Shown: positions 43,723 through 51,741 of the stretch, in pieces
How positions within the stretch are numbered: the first letter of the stretch is position 1
Layout of the letters: every line of letters begins with the position of its first letter
Notes under the pieces: model-generated
Told to the model about the DNA's origin: nothing
Seen by the model: the letters and a program-made list of their open reading frames with translations, nothing else
Databases searched by the model: none
Position numbers and translations under genes: made by a program
Source: Paenibacillus profundus
Lineage (GTDB): Bacteria; Bacillota; Bacilli; Paenibacillales; Paenibacillaceae
NCBI RefSeq assembly: GCF_021369635.1
Contig: NZ_JAJNBZ010000013.1
Coordinates: 86,346-150,345 of the forward strand
DNA: 64,000 nucleotides
Direction of reading: 5' to 3'

Positions 43723-43905
43723 TTATCGCTTAATCAAATCTTCGCGCAGCGGAGTGAACGCGTCCAACAGAGCACTCTTCTCTAATGCTGTCACCCCATG
43801 ATTCGCCCCGCACGGTATGACGATGGATTCCCCTTGAGACACCACGGTCTACTGCCCATCGATCGTAAATTCCAGCTTGCCGAGCTGTTCCTTGCCCAGC
43901 CTGAA
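43723..43905 (-). pseudogene. remnant of a cupin-domain gene with an in-frame stop
   Basis: Minus-strand frame reads LGKEQLGKLEFTIDGQ, a TAG stop (43849-43851), then TVVSQGESIVIPCGANHGVTALEKSALLDAFTPLREDLIKR to a natural stop. GxxxFTIDG, GESIVIPxGxxHG and DAFTPxREDL are the second half of a one-domain cupin. The N-terminal half is absent: homology ends at about 43905, exactly where a repeated GGGGAGAGTGAAC motif begins. Confidence 0.65.
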
Positions 43906-43938
43906 TGATGGGGAGAGTGAACGAAAGAGTACTTCGAC
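43901..43938. repeat. GGGGAGAGTGAAC motif, copy 3
   Basis: CTGAATGATGGGGAGAGTGAACGAAAGAGT and some bases beyond resemble 27625-27659 and 6524-6550. Copy 3 marks the broken edge of the cupin remnant. Confidence 0.35.
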
Positions 43939-43963
43939 GACTCTTATCTTGCTTCATATCTTT

Positions 43964-43991
43964 TAAAAAAGCCGGCCCTTAAGGGCCGGCT
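43964..43991 (-). terminator. terminator of the 84-residue protein gene
   Basis: GCCGGCCCTTAAGGGCCGGC is a 20-base perfect palindrome followed by TTTTTTAAAAG on the minus strand. Confidence 0.85.
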
Positions 43992-44018
43992 CATATGCTT
44001 ATGCTCCGTCTTTGACGG

Positions 44019-44273
44019 TTATTCTTCTGTCTTCTTCTTATCGTTCACCCGCGATAAATAACCGTCATAACGGTTATCCACTTCCTTGGCCATCTTGCGG
44101 TATCGCGCCGTCTCTTCCACGATCGGATCGATGGACGTCTGGATGCGAATTTCGGTTCGGGGCGCTAGGCGCCGTCTCACCGCTGCATCCTGATCTTCCG
44201 TCTCCATCTCCCCTTCAGTCAGAAAGCCGCTCAATTCCGCCTCTAGACGTTTTCGTTCTTCTCGTTCAGGCAT
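44019..44273 (-). CDS. hypothetical acidic/basic helical protein
   Basis: 84 residues, highly charged, no membrane segment: PEREERKRLEAELSGFLTEGEMETEDQDAAVRRRLAPRTEIRI, then SIDPIVEETARYRKMAKEVDNRYDGYLSRVNDKKKTEE. Probably two helices. ATG at 44273 lies five bases after GGAGGAGG; the frame is open 18 codons further without a better site. A perfect terminator follows. No family recognised. Confidence 0.6.
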   Translation of the reverse strand: MPEREERKRLEAELSGFLTEGEMETEDQDAAVRRRLAPRTEIRIQTSIDPIVEETARYRKMAKEVDNRYDGYLSRVNDKKKTEE

Positions 44274-44394
44274 GGAAGCCTCCTCCTTCATACGCTTTGG
44301 GGTTAGTATGGGCTTGACCAAGCTCATTCATGCCACGAAAAGGTCTCGAAGCCAGGCATGACCGCACCATAGCACGTGTGAAGAATGTTGCTTC

Positions 44395-45261
44395 TTATCC
44401 TTGCGCATTTCCATCCTTCAGCGCGCCGATAAAAGCGTCATGAATAAGCCCGTTGGAAGCGACCACATCGCGCACGCCCAAGTGATACGGCTTGCCAAAC
44501 GTGTCCGTAATCCGGCCGCCAGATTCGGAAATAAGCAGACTGCCCGCCGCCAAATCCCAAGCGTTCAGATTCAACTCCCAGAAGCCCGTTAATCTTCCTG
44601 CTGCAACGTATGCCATATGCAGTGCGGCCGATCCTGCGGTGCGTATGTTGCGCACCTGCGGGGCCAAGGCGTTGATCCCTGCCAAGTTGCCAGGCAGCGC
44701 CCGATCGCGTTCCGTAGGGAAGCCGCTTGCCAGCAGGCTCTCAGACAGCTTGCTCTCCGGAGCTGCCTGCATGCGGTTCCCGTGCACGTAAGCCCCCTTC
44801 CCCTTCTCCGCAACGAACAGTTCGTCCCGCATCGGATCATATACAATGCCGACGATAACTTCGCCGCGATGGGCCAACGCAATCGATACGGAATAGAATG
44901 GGAAGCCGTGTACGAAGTTCGTCGTCCCATCCAACGGATCGACAACCCACAAATATTCTTCTTCTTGGGCTTGTTCCAACGCGCGCTTGGAAGCTTCGCT
45001 TCCCGGCTCTACGCTTTCTTCCCCCAAAATGACGTGCTGCGGAAAATGTGTCAAAATCAATTTACGTATCATTTGCTCTGCACCCTTGTCGACTTCCGTA
45101 ACCAAGTCATGCAGGGAAGATTTTATGTGGAGTGACTTGTGTTGACCTAATCTGCTCTTAATCCATTCACCCGTCTTAGCAGCACAATTGACCGCTACCG
45201 CGGTGTAACTCTTACTTGTAACAACATAAGGAGTCTTGTCCGAAGTGCTCAAGGCATTCAC
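44395..45261 (-). CDS. inositol-1-monophosphatase family phosphatase
   Basis: 288 residues, Mg-dependent. The family motifs are present: ILGEESVEPG (metal Glu), WVVDPLDGTTNFVHGFPFYSVSIAL (metal DPLDGTTN), and NLNAWDLAAGSLLISESGGRITD (metal Asp in WDLAAG). The N-terminus (MNALSTSDKTPYVVTSKSYTAVAVNCAAKTG) is longer than usual; a later start such as the one before VTSK cannot be excluded. Bacterial members hydrolyse inositol phosphate, fructose-1,6-bisphosphate, NADP or PAP, and the sequence does not decide between them. Confidence 0.87.
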   Translation of the reverse strand: MNALSTSDKTPYVVTSKSYTAVAVNCAAKTGEWIKSRLGQHKSLHIKSSLHDLVTEVDKGAEQMIRKLILTHFPQHVILGEESVEPGSEASKRALEQAQEEEYLWVVDPLDGTTNFVHGFPFYSVSIALAHRGEVIVGIVYDPMRDELFVAEKGKGAYVHGNRMQAAPESKLSESLLASGFPTERDRALPGNLAGINALAPQVRNIRTAGSAALHMAYVAAGRLTGFWELNLNAWDLAAGSLLISESGGRITDTFGKPYHLGVRDVVASNGLIHDAFIGALKDGNAQG

Positions 45262-45357
45262 GCTACTTTCTGTAAAAAATGGTAATCATACTTCCTTAAC
45301 TATACGTCATTTCTATAGTGAAGTTTCGTTCGAATATCCCTGTAAGCGCAAAAACCG

Positions 45358-46182
45358 TCATTCGGCCACCAAGCCGCTCATGATCATACGCACCGCCAAT
45401 ACGAACAGCGTGATGCGCAGCAGCAGCAGAAGCCCGCGGCCAGTCATCCGATTGGCGAGCGCCGCCCCGATTCGTCCGCCGAGCCATGCGCTTGGCGCGA
45501 GTATTGCCACGAGTGTCCAATCAACGGAACCGTTCCAAGCATGCACGCTTGTGCCCAAGATAGATGAGAGAAAAATAACGAACATGGACGTGGCTGAGGC
45601 AATATGAGCCGGATACCGGAATAGAAGCACCATTAAAGGAACAAACAACGAACCCCCGCCGATGCCGAACAGCCCGGAAATGAACCCGACTGCAATACCG
45701 ATAAATAGCATGGGCACTAAGCTGTAACCATACTCCTCCACCTGACCCGAGGCGTCCATCATGGCGCGCGTCTCTCGCCACGAGATGTCGAACGGCTTCA
45801 ACCGCTCTTTTATCATCATGAGGATGGCCATGGCAAGCATAAAAAATCCGAACGCAAGATTAAATACGTTGTCATTGAAATACTCGGTCAACGCCGCGCC
45901 AAGCATGGAAGCCGGTCCACTCGTTATGAAATAGACCGCACCGCTGCGCCAATCGACGCGTTTCACTTTCATATAGGCCAGAGTCGAAGAGCATGCCGTA
46001 AATATAAGAACCGCGAGTGAAGTGCCAACTGCTGTCTGCGAGGAGACGGGGCCCCCGAGCAGATGGGGACCGAGAAAGATAAGTCCCGGCACGATGATGA
46101 TGCCGCCGCCCAGGCCGACAAGGCTGCCAAAGGTTGCGGCCACGAGACCAATCAGCGCGAGGAACAATATCGTGCCTATCAT
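45358..46182 (-). CDS. TauE/SafE-family sulfite or anion exporter
   Basis: 274 residues with about eight membrane segments. The two halves each carry the family glycine motif: FGSLVGLGGGIIIVPGLIFLG and VGFISGLFGIGGGSLFVPLMVLLF. In the family these proteins export sulfite, sulfoacetate or similar organosulfonates; no substrate clue is near. Start at 46182 follows AGTAGGA. Single gene between the phosphatase and fabI. Confidence 0.87.
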   Translation of the reverse strand: MIGTILFLALIGLVAATFGSLVGLGGGIIIVPGLIFLGPHLLGGPVSSQTAVGTSLAVLIFTACSSTLAYMKVKRVDWRSGAVYFITSGPASMLGAALTEYFNDNVFNLAFGFFMLAMAILMMIKERLKPFDISWRETRAMMDASGQVEEYGYSLVPMLFIGIAVGFISGLFGIGGGSLFVPLMVLLFRYPAHIASATSMFVIFLSSILGTSVHAWNGSVDWTLVAILAPSAWLGGRIGAALANRMTGRGLLLLLRITLFVLAVRMIMSGLVAE

Positions 46183-46310
46183 GTTTTCGTTCCTACTTTC
46201 ACAATATAGAAGATGACAAAAACGCCTTGCCACGTGCATTCATTCTGTCGAAGAAATGCGCATGACAAGGCGGACGCTTGTACAACGTCTCGCATATTAT
46301 GCGCGTCTAG

Positions 46311-47081
46311 TTAAACGCCGATAATATGGTATCCGCTGTCTACATAAATGACTTCACCCGTAATCCCGCGGGACAACGAGCTCATCAGGAACATCGCTGT
46401 GTCCCCTACTTCCGCCGTCTCCGTCGTGCGGCGCAGCGGTGCTTTCTCCTCTACCTGTCTCAGGATAGAGTTGAAATCGCTGATGCCCTTCGCAGCTAAC
46501 GTGCGGATAGGACCTGCCGAAATCGCGTTGACGCGGATATTGTGTTGTCCCAGATCGGCCGCTAAGTAGCGGACCGAAGCTTCCAGCGCCGCTTTCGCGA
46601 CACCCATGACGTTGTAGTTCTTCATTGCGCGTTCTGCACCGAGGTATGTCATCGTCATGATGCTTCCGCCCTCGGTCATCAGCGGATGCAAGCGCTGCGC
46701 AACAGCAACCAAGGAATACGCGCTAATATCATGCGCCAAGGCAAATCCTTCACGGGAAGTGTCTGCATACATTCCTTCCAATTCTTCCGTCTTGGCGAAT
46801 GCAATGCTATGTACTAATCCGTGCAGTGTGCCGAACTCATCGCGCAGTCGAGCTGCCAAGCCTTCAATTTCTGCATCCACCGTAACATTACATGGAAGAA
46901 TGACCGAATTCGGAATGGTCTCCGCCAGCTTGCGAACCCGTCCTTCTACACGTTCGCTCTCGTATGTAAATGCCAATCTCGCACCCTGAGCGGCTAACGA
47001 TTGTGCAATCGCCCATGCGATGCTGCGGTCGTTCGCGACGCCCATAACGACGATATTTTTACCCTCAAGTAATTGAGTCAT
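46311..47081 (-). CDS. fabI: enoyl-[acyl-carrier-protein] reductase
   Basis: NADH-dependent reductase of fatty acid elongation, cytosolic. The 256 residues carry the FabI-type nucleotide opening GKNIVVMGVANDRSIAWAIAQSL, the catalytic Tyr and Lys in TYLGAERAMKNYNVMGVAKAALEASVRYLA (Tyr-x6-Lys spacing) and NAISAGPIRTLAAKGI. ATG at 47081 follows GAGGAGG. The FapR operator consensus TTAGTAC was looked for upstream and not seen. This is the triclosan and isoniazid-analogue target class. A stand-alone gene. Confidence 0.95.
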   Translation of the reverse strand: MTQLLEGKNIVVMGVANDRSIAWAIAQSLAAQGARLAFTYESERVEGRVRKLAETIPNSVILPCNVTVDAEIEGLAARLRDEFGTLHGLVHSIAFAKTEELEGMYADTSREGFALAHDISAYSLVAVAQRLHPLMTEGGSIMTMTYLGAERAMKNYNVMGVAKAALEASVRYLAADLGQHNIRVNAISAGPIRTLAAKGISDFNSILRQVEEKAPLRRTTETAEVGDTAMFLMSSLSRGITGEVIYVDSGYHIIGV

Positions 47082-47202
47082 CGTATTATTCCTCCTCTCG
47101 CCGACACACATTCTTCCATTTCATTGCAGAATGAAAAGAATGAGGTAAACGTTCTTTGTCCAACGTATCGTATTTTCGCTTGATTTTCAAGTAGCAAGTC
47201 CA

Positions 47203-48204
47203 TTAAGGATCGATACGGACGCTCGCCTGATTCATCAGGGTTACCCCTTCGCCCGCATAAGCCGCCAAATCCTGCATCAGCTTCAGCAACGCATCGTCCT
47301 TCCGCTTCGCCTCCAGCATGACATCCAGCCGCTCCGTATACCTCGCGGCAGCTCGCAAAAACTCGAGCAGCGGCTTAACTTCGACATAATCCGCATGCCC
47401 TCGTATATCCTTCTCACTCTTCGGGCTCGACACATGAATCTTCGGCGGCAACGGATCTTGCTTAGACGCATCCGCCTGTCCGTACTTTGTCTCCCACGTC
47501 CGCGCGATGCGCGGCCATAGATCTGCAGTATTCTCGCCTTCATTGTTCACCCATTGATGATGGATATCGAGCACCATCGGCACGCTGAGCTCCTCGCAAA
47601 TCGCCAACGTCTCCAGCGCATTGAACGTCTTGTCGTCATTCTCCAGTGTCATGCGACACGCAATCGCTTCCGGCAGCATCCGAAAGTTCACCATGAAGCG
47701 TTCGCCCGCTGTCTGCTTATCGCCGTATGCGCCGCCGATGTGAATGTTGTTCTTCGCACGCGCATCAAGCCCCATCGCTTCCAGCATCCGAAGGTGATAT
47801 TCCAGGTCGATTACAGATTTCCGCAGCACTTCCTCACGCGGCGTGCTGAGGACGGTGAAATGATCCGGATGGAAGGATACTCTCATTCTATGCTTATTGA
47901 CGTAGGCCCCGATTGCGGAAAATGCCTCGGCGAGTGCAGGAAATGGGTCCCAATCCATCAAGGCTTCATGGGTGGATAATGGAATGAGCTTTGAAGAGAA
48001 ACGATACACCTGAATGTCATGCGCGCGGTTATGCTTCAACAGGCGCAGCGTGTTATGCAGATTCGCCTCTGCCAGCCGCTCCAAGCGCCGCAGTCCGGCA
48101 TCCCGGTCGTCCAGTTTGCTGAAATTCGCATACGTCATCGTACGGGACGGGGACGCATTCTGCACCGTCATCGACATTGCCACATAGCCGAAGCGCACAA
48201 GCAC
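47203..48204 (-). CDS. uvsE: UV DNA damage endonuclease
   Basis: 333 residues of the UVDE TIM-barrel family, which nicks DNA 5' to UV photoproducts and some other lesions. Landmarks are VRFGYVAMSM at the start, LRLLKHNRAHDIQVYRFSSKLIPLSTH, FHPDHFTVLSTP, NNIHIGGAYGDK (metal His), CRMTLENDDKTF (metal Glu), VPMVLDIHHQWVN (metal Asp-His-His) and HVSSPKSEKDIRGHADYV. All three divalent metal positions are visible. GTG start at 48204 follows AAGGAGT by 10 bases. In sporeformers it protects spores during germination. Confidence 0.93.
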   Translation of the reverse strand: MLVRFGYVAMSMTVQNASPSRTMTYANFSKLDDRDAGLRRLERLAEANLHNTLRLLKHNRAHDIQVYRFSSKLIPLSTHEALMDWDPFPALAEAFSAIGAYVNKHRMRVSFHPDHFTVLSTPREEVLRKSVIDLEYHLRMLEAMGLDARAKNNIHIGGAYGDKQTAGERFMVNFRMLPEAIACRMTLENDDKTFNALETLAICEELSVPMVLDIHHQWVNNEGENTADLWPRIARTWETKYGQADASKQDPLPPKIHVSSPKSEKDIRGHADYVEVKPLLEFLRAAARYTERLDVMLEAKRKDDALLKLMQDLAAYAGEGVTLMNQASVRIDP

Positions 48205-48303
48205 GTTCCATCAGACTCCTTTTCCAGCGCCTTCGCGCCATATTCTTCCTTATCGTAACCATTATAAGGAGTGCTTAGCCTGACCTATGTTCGTCGAGTG
48301 CGC

Positions 48304-49011
48304 CTACAGCTCCATTTCCCGATTATTGCGGTCCACCCATCCGGTTAGAACCGCACAGCCAAATTGCGCTTGGAGCCACTCTGCCAGCTCTGCTCTTGCG
48401 CCGGCAACCTGAGCGTCATTACGGCCCATGAACCCGTCAATCGGAAAGAAGATGTGGCGGCTGTCTGAAGTAATCTTGCCTAGCTCACTTTGCCGCCAGA
48501 TCCAACGGCGGGTCTTAATCTGATCGCCCACGGCATAGACCAGTTCCCCGTCATCTGGCGATTCCGCTTCCGTTTGTCCAAGACCGAACGGCACGAACGT
48601 ATCATCCGCCTTGGCGAAGCGCACGCAAATGTCCTCTTCCGCTTGCTCCATATCGTGCGCCCCCATCGGAACGAGATATTTCAAGGAGATGGCATTGCCC
48701 AGATCGACTGCCGGATTAATGCTAGGAAAGCCTTTCTTCTTCTCAATGCGCGATGCCATTGCTTCAATCGAGCTCATGAACTTGTTCGGATTGAAGCCAA
48801 GCGTCTGAAACGCATCGCGGTACGGCGCGATCTCTTCCGATTGCTTGGCACGGACGTCTTCGAACTTCGCTTCCACTTCAGCGATACTCTGCTGCAGACG
48901 CTGCTCGATTTCAGGGTAGACCTTCGTGTTGTCAATTCCTTTAGCAACAACGATACCAAAGCATACATGCGGCAATGCCTCGAATACTTGTTCAGATACG
49001 GTAAATTTCAT
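48304..49011 (-). CDS. B3/B4 tRNA-binding domain protein
   Basis: 235 residues matching the B3/B4 domain of phenylalanyl-tRNA synthetase beta chain: QVFEALPHVCFGIVVAKGIDN, YRDAFQTLGFNPNKFMSSIEAMASRI, SINPAVDLGNAISLKYLVPMGAHDMEQ, and IDGFMGRNDAQVAGARAELAEWLQAQF. Stand-alone B3/B4 proteins are proposed editing or aminoacyl-tRNA hydrolysing factors; specificity here is unknown. It precedes the 107-residue protein gene in the same direction but 90 bases apart. Confidence 0.8.
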   Translation of the reverse strand: MKFTVSEQVFEALPHVCFGIVVAKGIDNTKVYPEIEQRLQQSIAEVEAKFEDVRAKQSEEIAPYRDAFQTLGFNPNKFMSSIEAMASRIEKKKGFPSINPAVDLGNAISLKYLVPMGAHDMEQAEEDICVRFAKADDTFVPFGLGQTEAESPDDGELVYAVGDQIKTRRWIWRQSELGKITSDSRHIFFPIDGFMGRNDAQVAGARAELAEWLQAQFGCAVLTGWVDRNNREMEL

Positions 49012-49100
49012 ATGTTTACAACCTCCTATGGCGTAATGTAAATGAATGCAAAAGAAGCCCCTTCCGCCAATCCGGCTTCCGGTGCTTCCGTGACGATCAT

Positions 49101-49424
49101 TTATTTCCGGTTCGGGTCTCCGAAGAACATCTCGTGCGCCAGCGCGGTCTGTACCCGGGATTCTTCTTCATTCAGCTTGCGGATAAGCTCCATCTCCACT
49201 TCGGTCACTTCTTCGCCCTGGAAGTTAATCTCAGCAATGGAGGCCACAATTTTGACAATCGCGACCGCCGTATTGTCCGGCGTATACGCAATTACCTTCT
49301 GGCCTGCAGGGAACACGCGAAAGCCCTGCTTCGTCATCTTGCCGCGGCCATATTCGAGCAGCTCATGCAGCTCCTGTTCGGTCTTAAACTTGCAAACGGA
49401 ATTGAACTCGGTCTGAAATCCCAT
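49101..49424 (-). CDS. conserved small protein, possibly DUF2584-like
   Basis: 107 residues: MGFQTEFNSVCKFKTEQELHELLEYGRGKMTKQGFRVFPAGQKVIAYT, then DNTAVAIVKIVASIAEINFQGEEVTEVEMELIRKLNEEESRVQ. The MGxxxEFNs opening and KQGFRVFPxxQ resemble DUF2584 proteins of Bacillales, but the match is from memory. Predicted beta-sheet then helix, cytosolic. SD AAAGGAGCG. The B3/B4 gene is next on the same strand. Confidence 0.55.
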   Translation of the reverse strand: MGFQTEFNSVCKFKTEQELHELLEYGRGKMTKQGFRVFPAGQKVIAYTPDNTAVAIVKIVASIAEINFQGEEVTEVEMELIRKLNEEESRVQTALAHEMFFGDPNRK

Positions 49425-49523
49425 GTGACTCGCTCCTTTGCTTCGTTCTATTCTTTATTGAACCACGAATACTGGATGTCTGGCAACTATGCCTCTTGTT
49501 GCCTATGCCACTCTCCCCTGTCA

Positions 49524-50846
49524 TCAGGAAGCGTGCCAGTCGTCCAGCTTCGAGATGACTTCATCAAAAACCCGCTTGTTGTTCCGCAATATTTCCTTGT
49601 CTCTCCATTCTGACAATACCTGCTCCCATTCCGCCGCATCTATCCGAGTGACGGGAACGATCTGCTGCTTCATCATGTGGCAGACGGCATGCAGCGCCGT
49701 CTGCCGCTCGGCGTCGCTTCCATTCAGCCACACTATCAATTCCTCTGCGCTTGGCTGCGATACGGCCAAGAGCGAGTCCCAACCGCCGATCGGGAAGGCA
49801 ACATGAGGCTTCATCCAGCTAATGATCGCGCTGCTGCGGAAATGCCGCAAGCGATGAAGAGCTGTATAAGGATGTACGGAACCATCTGCCTCTTCGCTCT
49901 CCACTTCTCGAATGACGAGCGGCAAGCCTTCCTCCTCAGGCAGACAATGCGCTGTCAAATAGTCCCGAATCCAACCGGGAACCGCCTCGTTGCCGTGCCA
50001 AAGCGATCTTGCCCAGTCCGCAGCCTCTGCAGCTGATACATGCACAATGACTTCACTCCAGGCTTGCTTGTGATCCGACTGCTGCGCATGCTCCACCCTG
50101 GATTGCAAAGCGTCAAACACTGCGGTTCGGTCAAACCGCGCGAACGCATCCTTAACGGCCTGCTCCTCTGCCCCATGCATCGAGGCATAGGCGAGCAGCG
50201 ATTCCAGACTGGCGGCCGACTGCTCTAGCGTCAGCGTCAAGAAGACATCGAGCCAAGTTGACCATATTTGCGCGGTGGAGCAGCCCAAGTCCAGGCCGCC
50301 TTCGCTGCAAAATTGCCGGTGCTGTCCGCAGTCCGCGCCGATACAGCCGAGGGACGTCACCCGCTCCACATATTCGGTGAAGCTCGGGGCCATCAGGTCG
50401 AACTCCCCCTCCTCATGGCTCCAATACCATACCGATGGATCCGCCGCCCCGTCATCCAGACCGATAAGCAGCGCATCCCCGTTGCCAGCCGTATGAAATT
50501 GCAAATAACGCCGTTCATCCGGGTCATCCTCGTCACCGCCGAAATAAGGCCAGTCGAGCTGTCTTAAGCTCCAGCCGAAGTCGCCGGAGGGCGTATACTC
50601 GAGCTCGTCAGGAAGCATCGCCTCATTCGGCAGCGACCAGTACATCCCGACTTCCTTCGTCCCCTGCTGCAACAATGTGCGGAACACGGACGGGATCGGA
50701 ATGCCGATTCGTTCCTCTACTTCCACAAGCTCCGCCTCCGTGGCTGGGGGCTGAACTTCTAACGGATGCACCCGCGCACCTTGCTGCTCAAGCCGCTTCA
50801 TCAATGCTCCCCATCGTTCAACCCATGCCTGCATGACTTGTTCCAC
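49524..50846 (-). CDS. SMI1/KNR4 (SUKH) domain protein, immunity-like
   Basis: 440 residues. The N-terminal half is an SMI1/KNR4 domain: ATEAELVEVEERIGIPIPSVFRTLLQQG, EVGMYWSL, EDDPDERRYLQFHTAGNGDALLIGLDDGAADPSVWYWSHEEGEFDLMAPSFTEYVERV. These are the family's conserved IGxxxP, LL..NG and W.H positions. The C-terminal half is alpha-helical and repeat-like with no assigned domain (GLDLGCSTAQIWSTWL, AVKDAFARFDRTAVFDAL). SUKH proteins neutralise secreted or contact-delivered toxins in many bacteria. GTG start at 50846 follows GGAGGAGG. No toxin gene is adjacent. Confidence 0.7.
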   Translation of the reverse strand: MEQVMQAWVERWGALMKRLEQQGARVHPLEVQPPATEAELVEVEERIGIPIPSVFRTLLQQGTKEVGMYWSLPNEAMLPDELEYTPSGDFGWSLRQLDWPYFGGDEDDPDERRYLQFHTAGNGDALLIGLDDGAADPSVWYWSHEEGEFDLMAPSFTEYVERVTSLGCIGADCGQHRQFCSEGGLDLGCSTAQIWSTWLDVFLTLTLEQSAASLESLLAYASMHGAEEQAVKDAFARFDRTAVFDALQSRVEHAQQSDHKQAWSEVIVHVSAAEAADWARSLWHGNEAVPGWIRDYLTAHCLPEEEGLPLVIREVESEEADGSVHPYTALHRLRHFRSSAIISWMKPHVAFPIGGWDSLLAVSQPSAEELIVWLNGSDAERQTALHAVCHMMKQQIVPVTRIDAAEWEQVLSEWRDKEILRNNKRVFDEVISKLDDWHAS

Positions 50847-50897
50847 TGTTCTCCTCCTCCATTTCCCCAAATATCATCAATCGGCGCGCAGACGGCT

Positions 50898-51650
50898 TTA
50901 CGGCATCTCGATATCTGCATCCGTCAGCTGATATGCAGACTTCGCCCCATGTTCTCCCAGTAAATCTCGCAATGGCTGCAGATCTTCCTTAGTCCCTGTG
51001 CCGATGACCAGATCTTCCTCGCACTCCAGCAGTTCCTTCGCCGCCGTCGGCGCTAGCTGCAGTCGTTCCCGCACTATCTTCAGCACCTTGATCCGGTTCG
51101 GACCGGCATCGGTCACCACGAGCTGATATGTCCGGAAGTCCAGTTCCAGCGGCGGCCGTTCCTCCGCACTGCACTGCGCCCATTCGAGAAGGCTCTCCAG
51201 CCATTCCTCCAAGAATGAACGCGAAATATCGAAGCTGCTCCGTTGCGCATGAATCTGTTCTATATCCGTTGCTGCCTGACGCTTCGCCTAGACGAGCAAG
51301 CATTCCAACGTCCGAATCCACTCCACAAAAGTGCAGCCGAACTCCTCCGCTTCCCAAGAGCCTTCTCCATGCACAGAAGTATAAATGGGATAGTCCGCTT
51401 CGCCTTCCGTCATATCAACAAAGTACGGATCCCCGTCCCATTGCCCGATGACGAGCCATGAAGGCAGCCATTCCCCCTCTTCCCAGCCGGTCAGATCTTC
51501 CCCCGCAAGCCCATCTATTCGATAGCCGAGCTGGTAGCTCTCAATATCTGCGATATTCGCCAGTGAAAATGGGATATACGCCGCAGCCGGGGAACAAAGC
51601 ACGCTCCGGTCAAGCAATTCCCGCAAGTCCAGCGGTATGTTCAGCACCAT
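50898..51650 (-). pseudogene. SMI1/KNR4-type protein gene interrupted by an in-frame amber codon
   Basis: The frame from 51650 encodes 120 residues with SMI1/KNR4-like features (DIESYQLGYRI, SWLVIGQWDGDPYFVDMTEGEADYPIYTSVHGEGSWEAEEFGCTFVEWIRTLECLLV) and meets TAG at 51288-51290. The same frame then continues AKRQAATDIEQIHAQRSSFD and 109 more residues to 50898. This second part ends in an L7/L12 C-terminal-like segment (NRIKVLKIVRERLQLAPTAAKELLE). One CAG-to-TAG change would explain it. A second start, TTG at 51212 behind GGAGG-free sequence, looks weak. Probably inactive, or the halves are made separately, or read through. Confidence 0.7.
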
Positions 51651-51741
51651 CTCTTCACTCTCCTCGCAACATCTTGCTGCAACCGACTTCTACACACCAC
51701 ATCAATCCCACTCATACTAAGTCAGTTGGACCATTAAATGG

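Noticed and set aside
46311..47202. FapR operator before fabI
   Set aside because: The TTAGTAC-type dyad typical of Bacillus fatty acid genes was looked for and is not seen in the 120 bases upstream.
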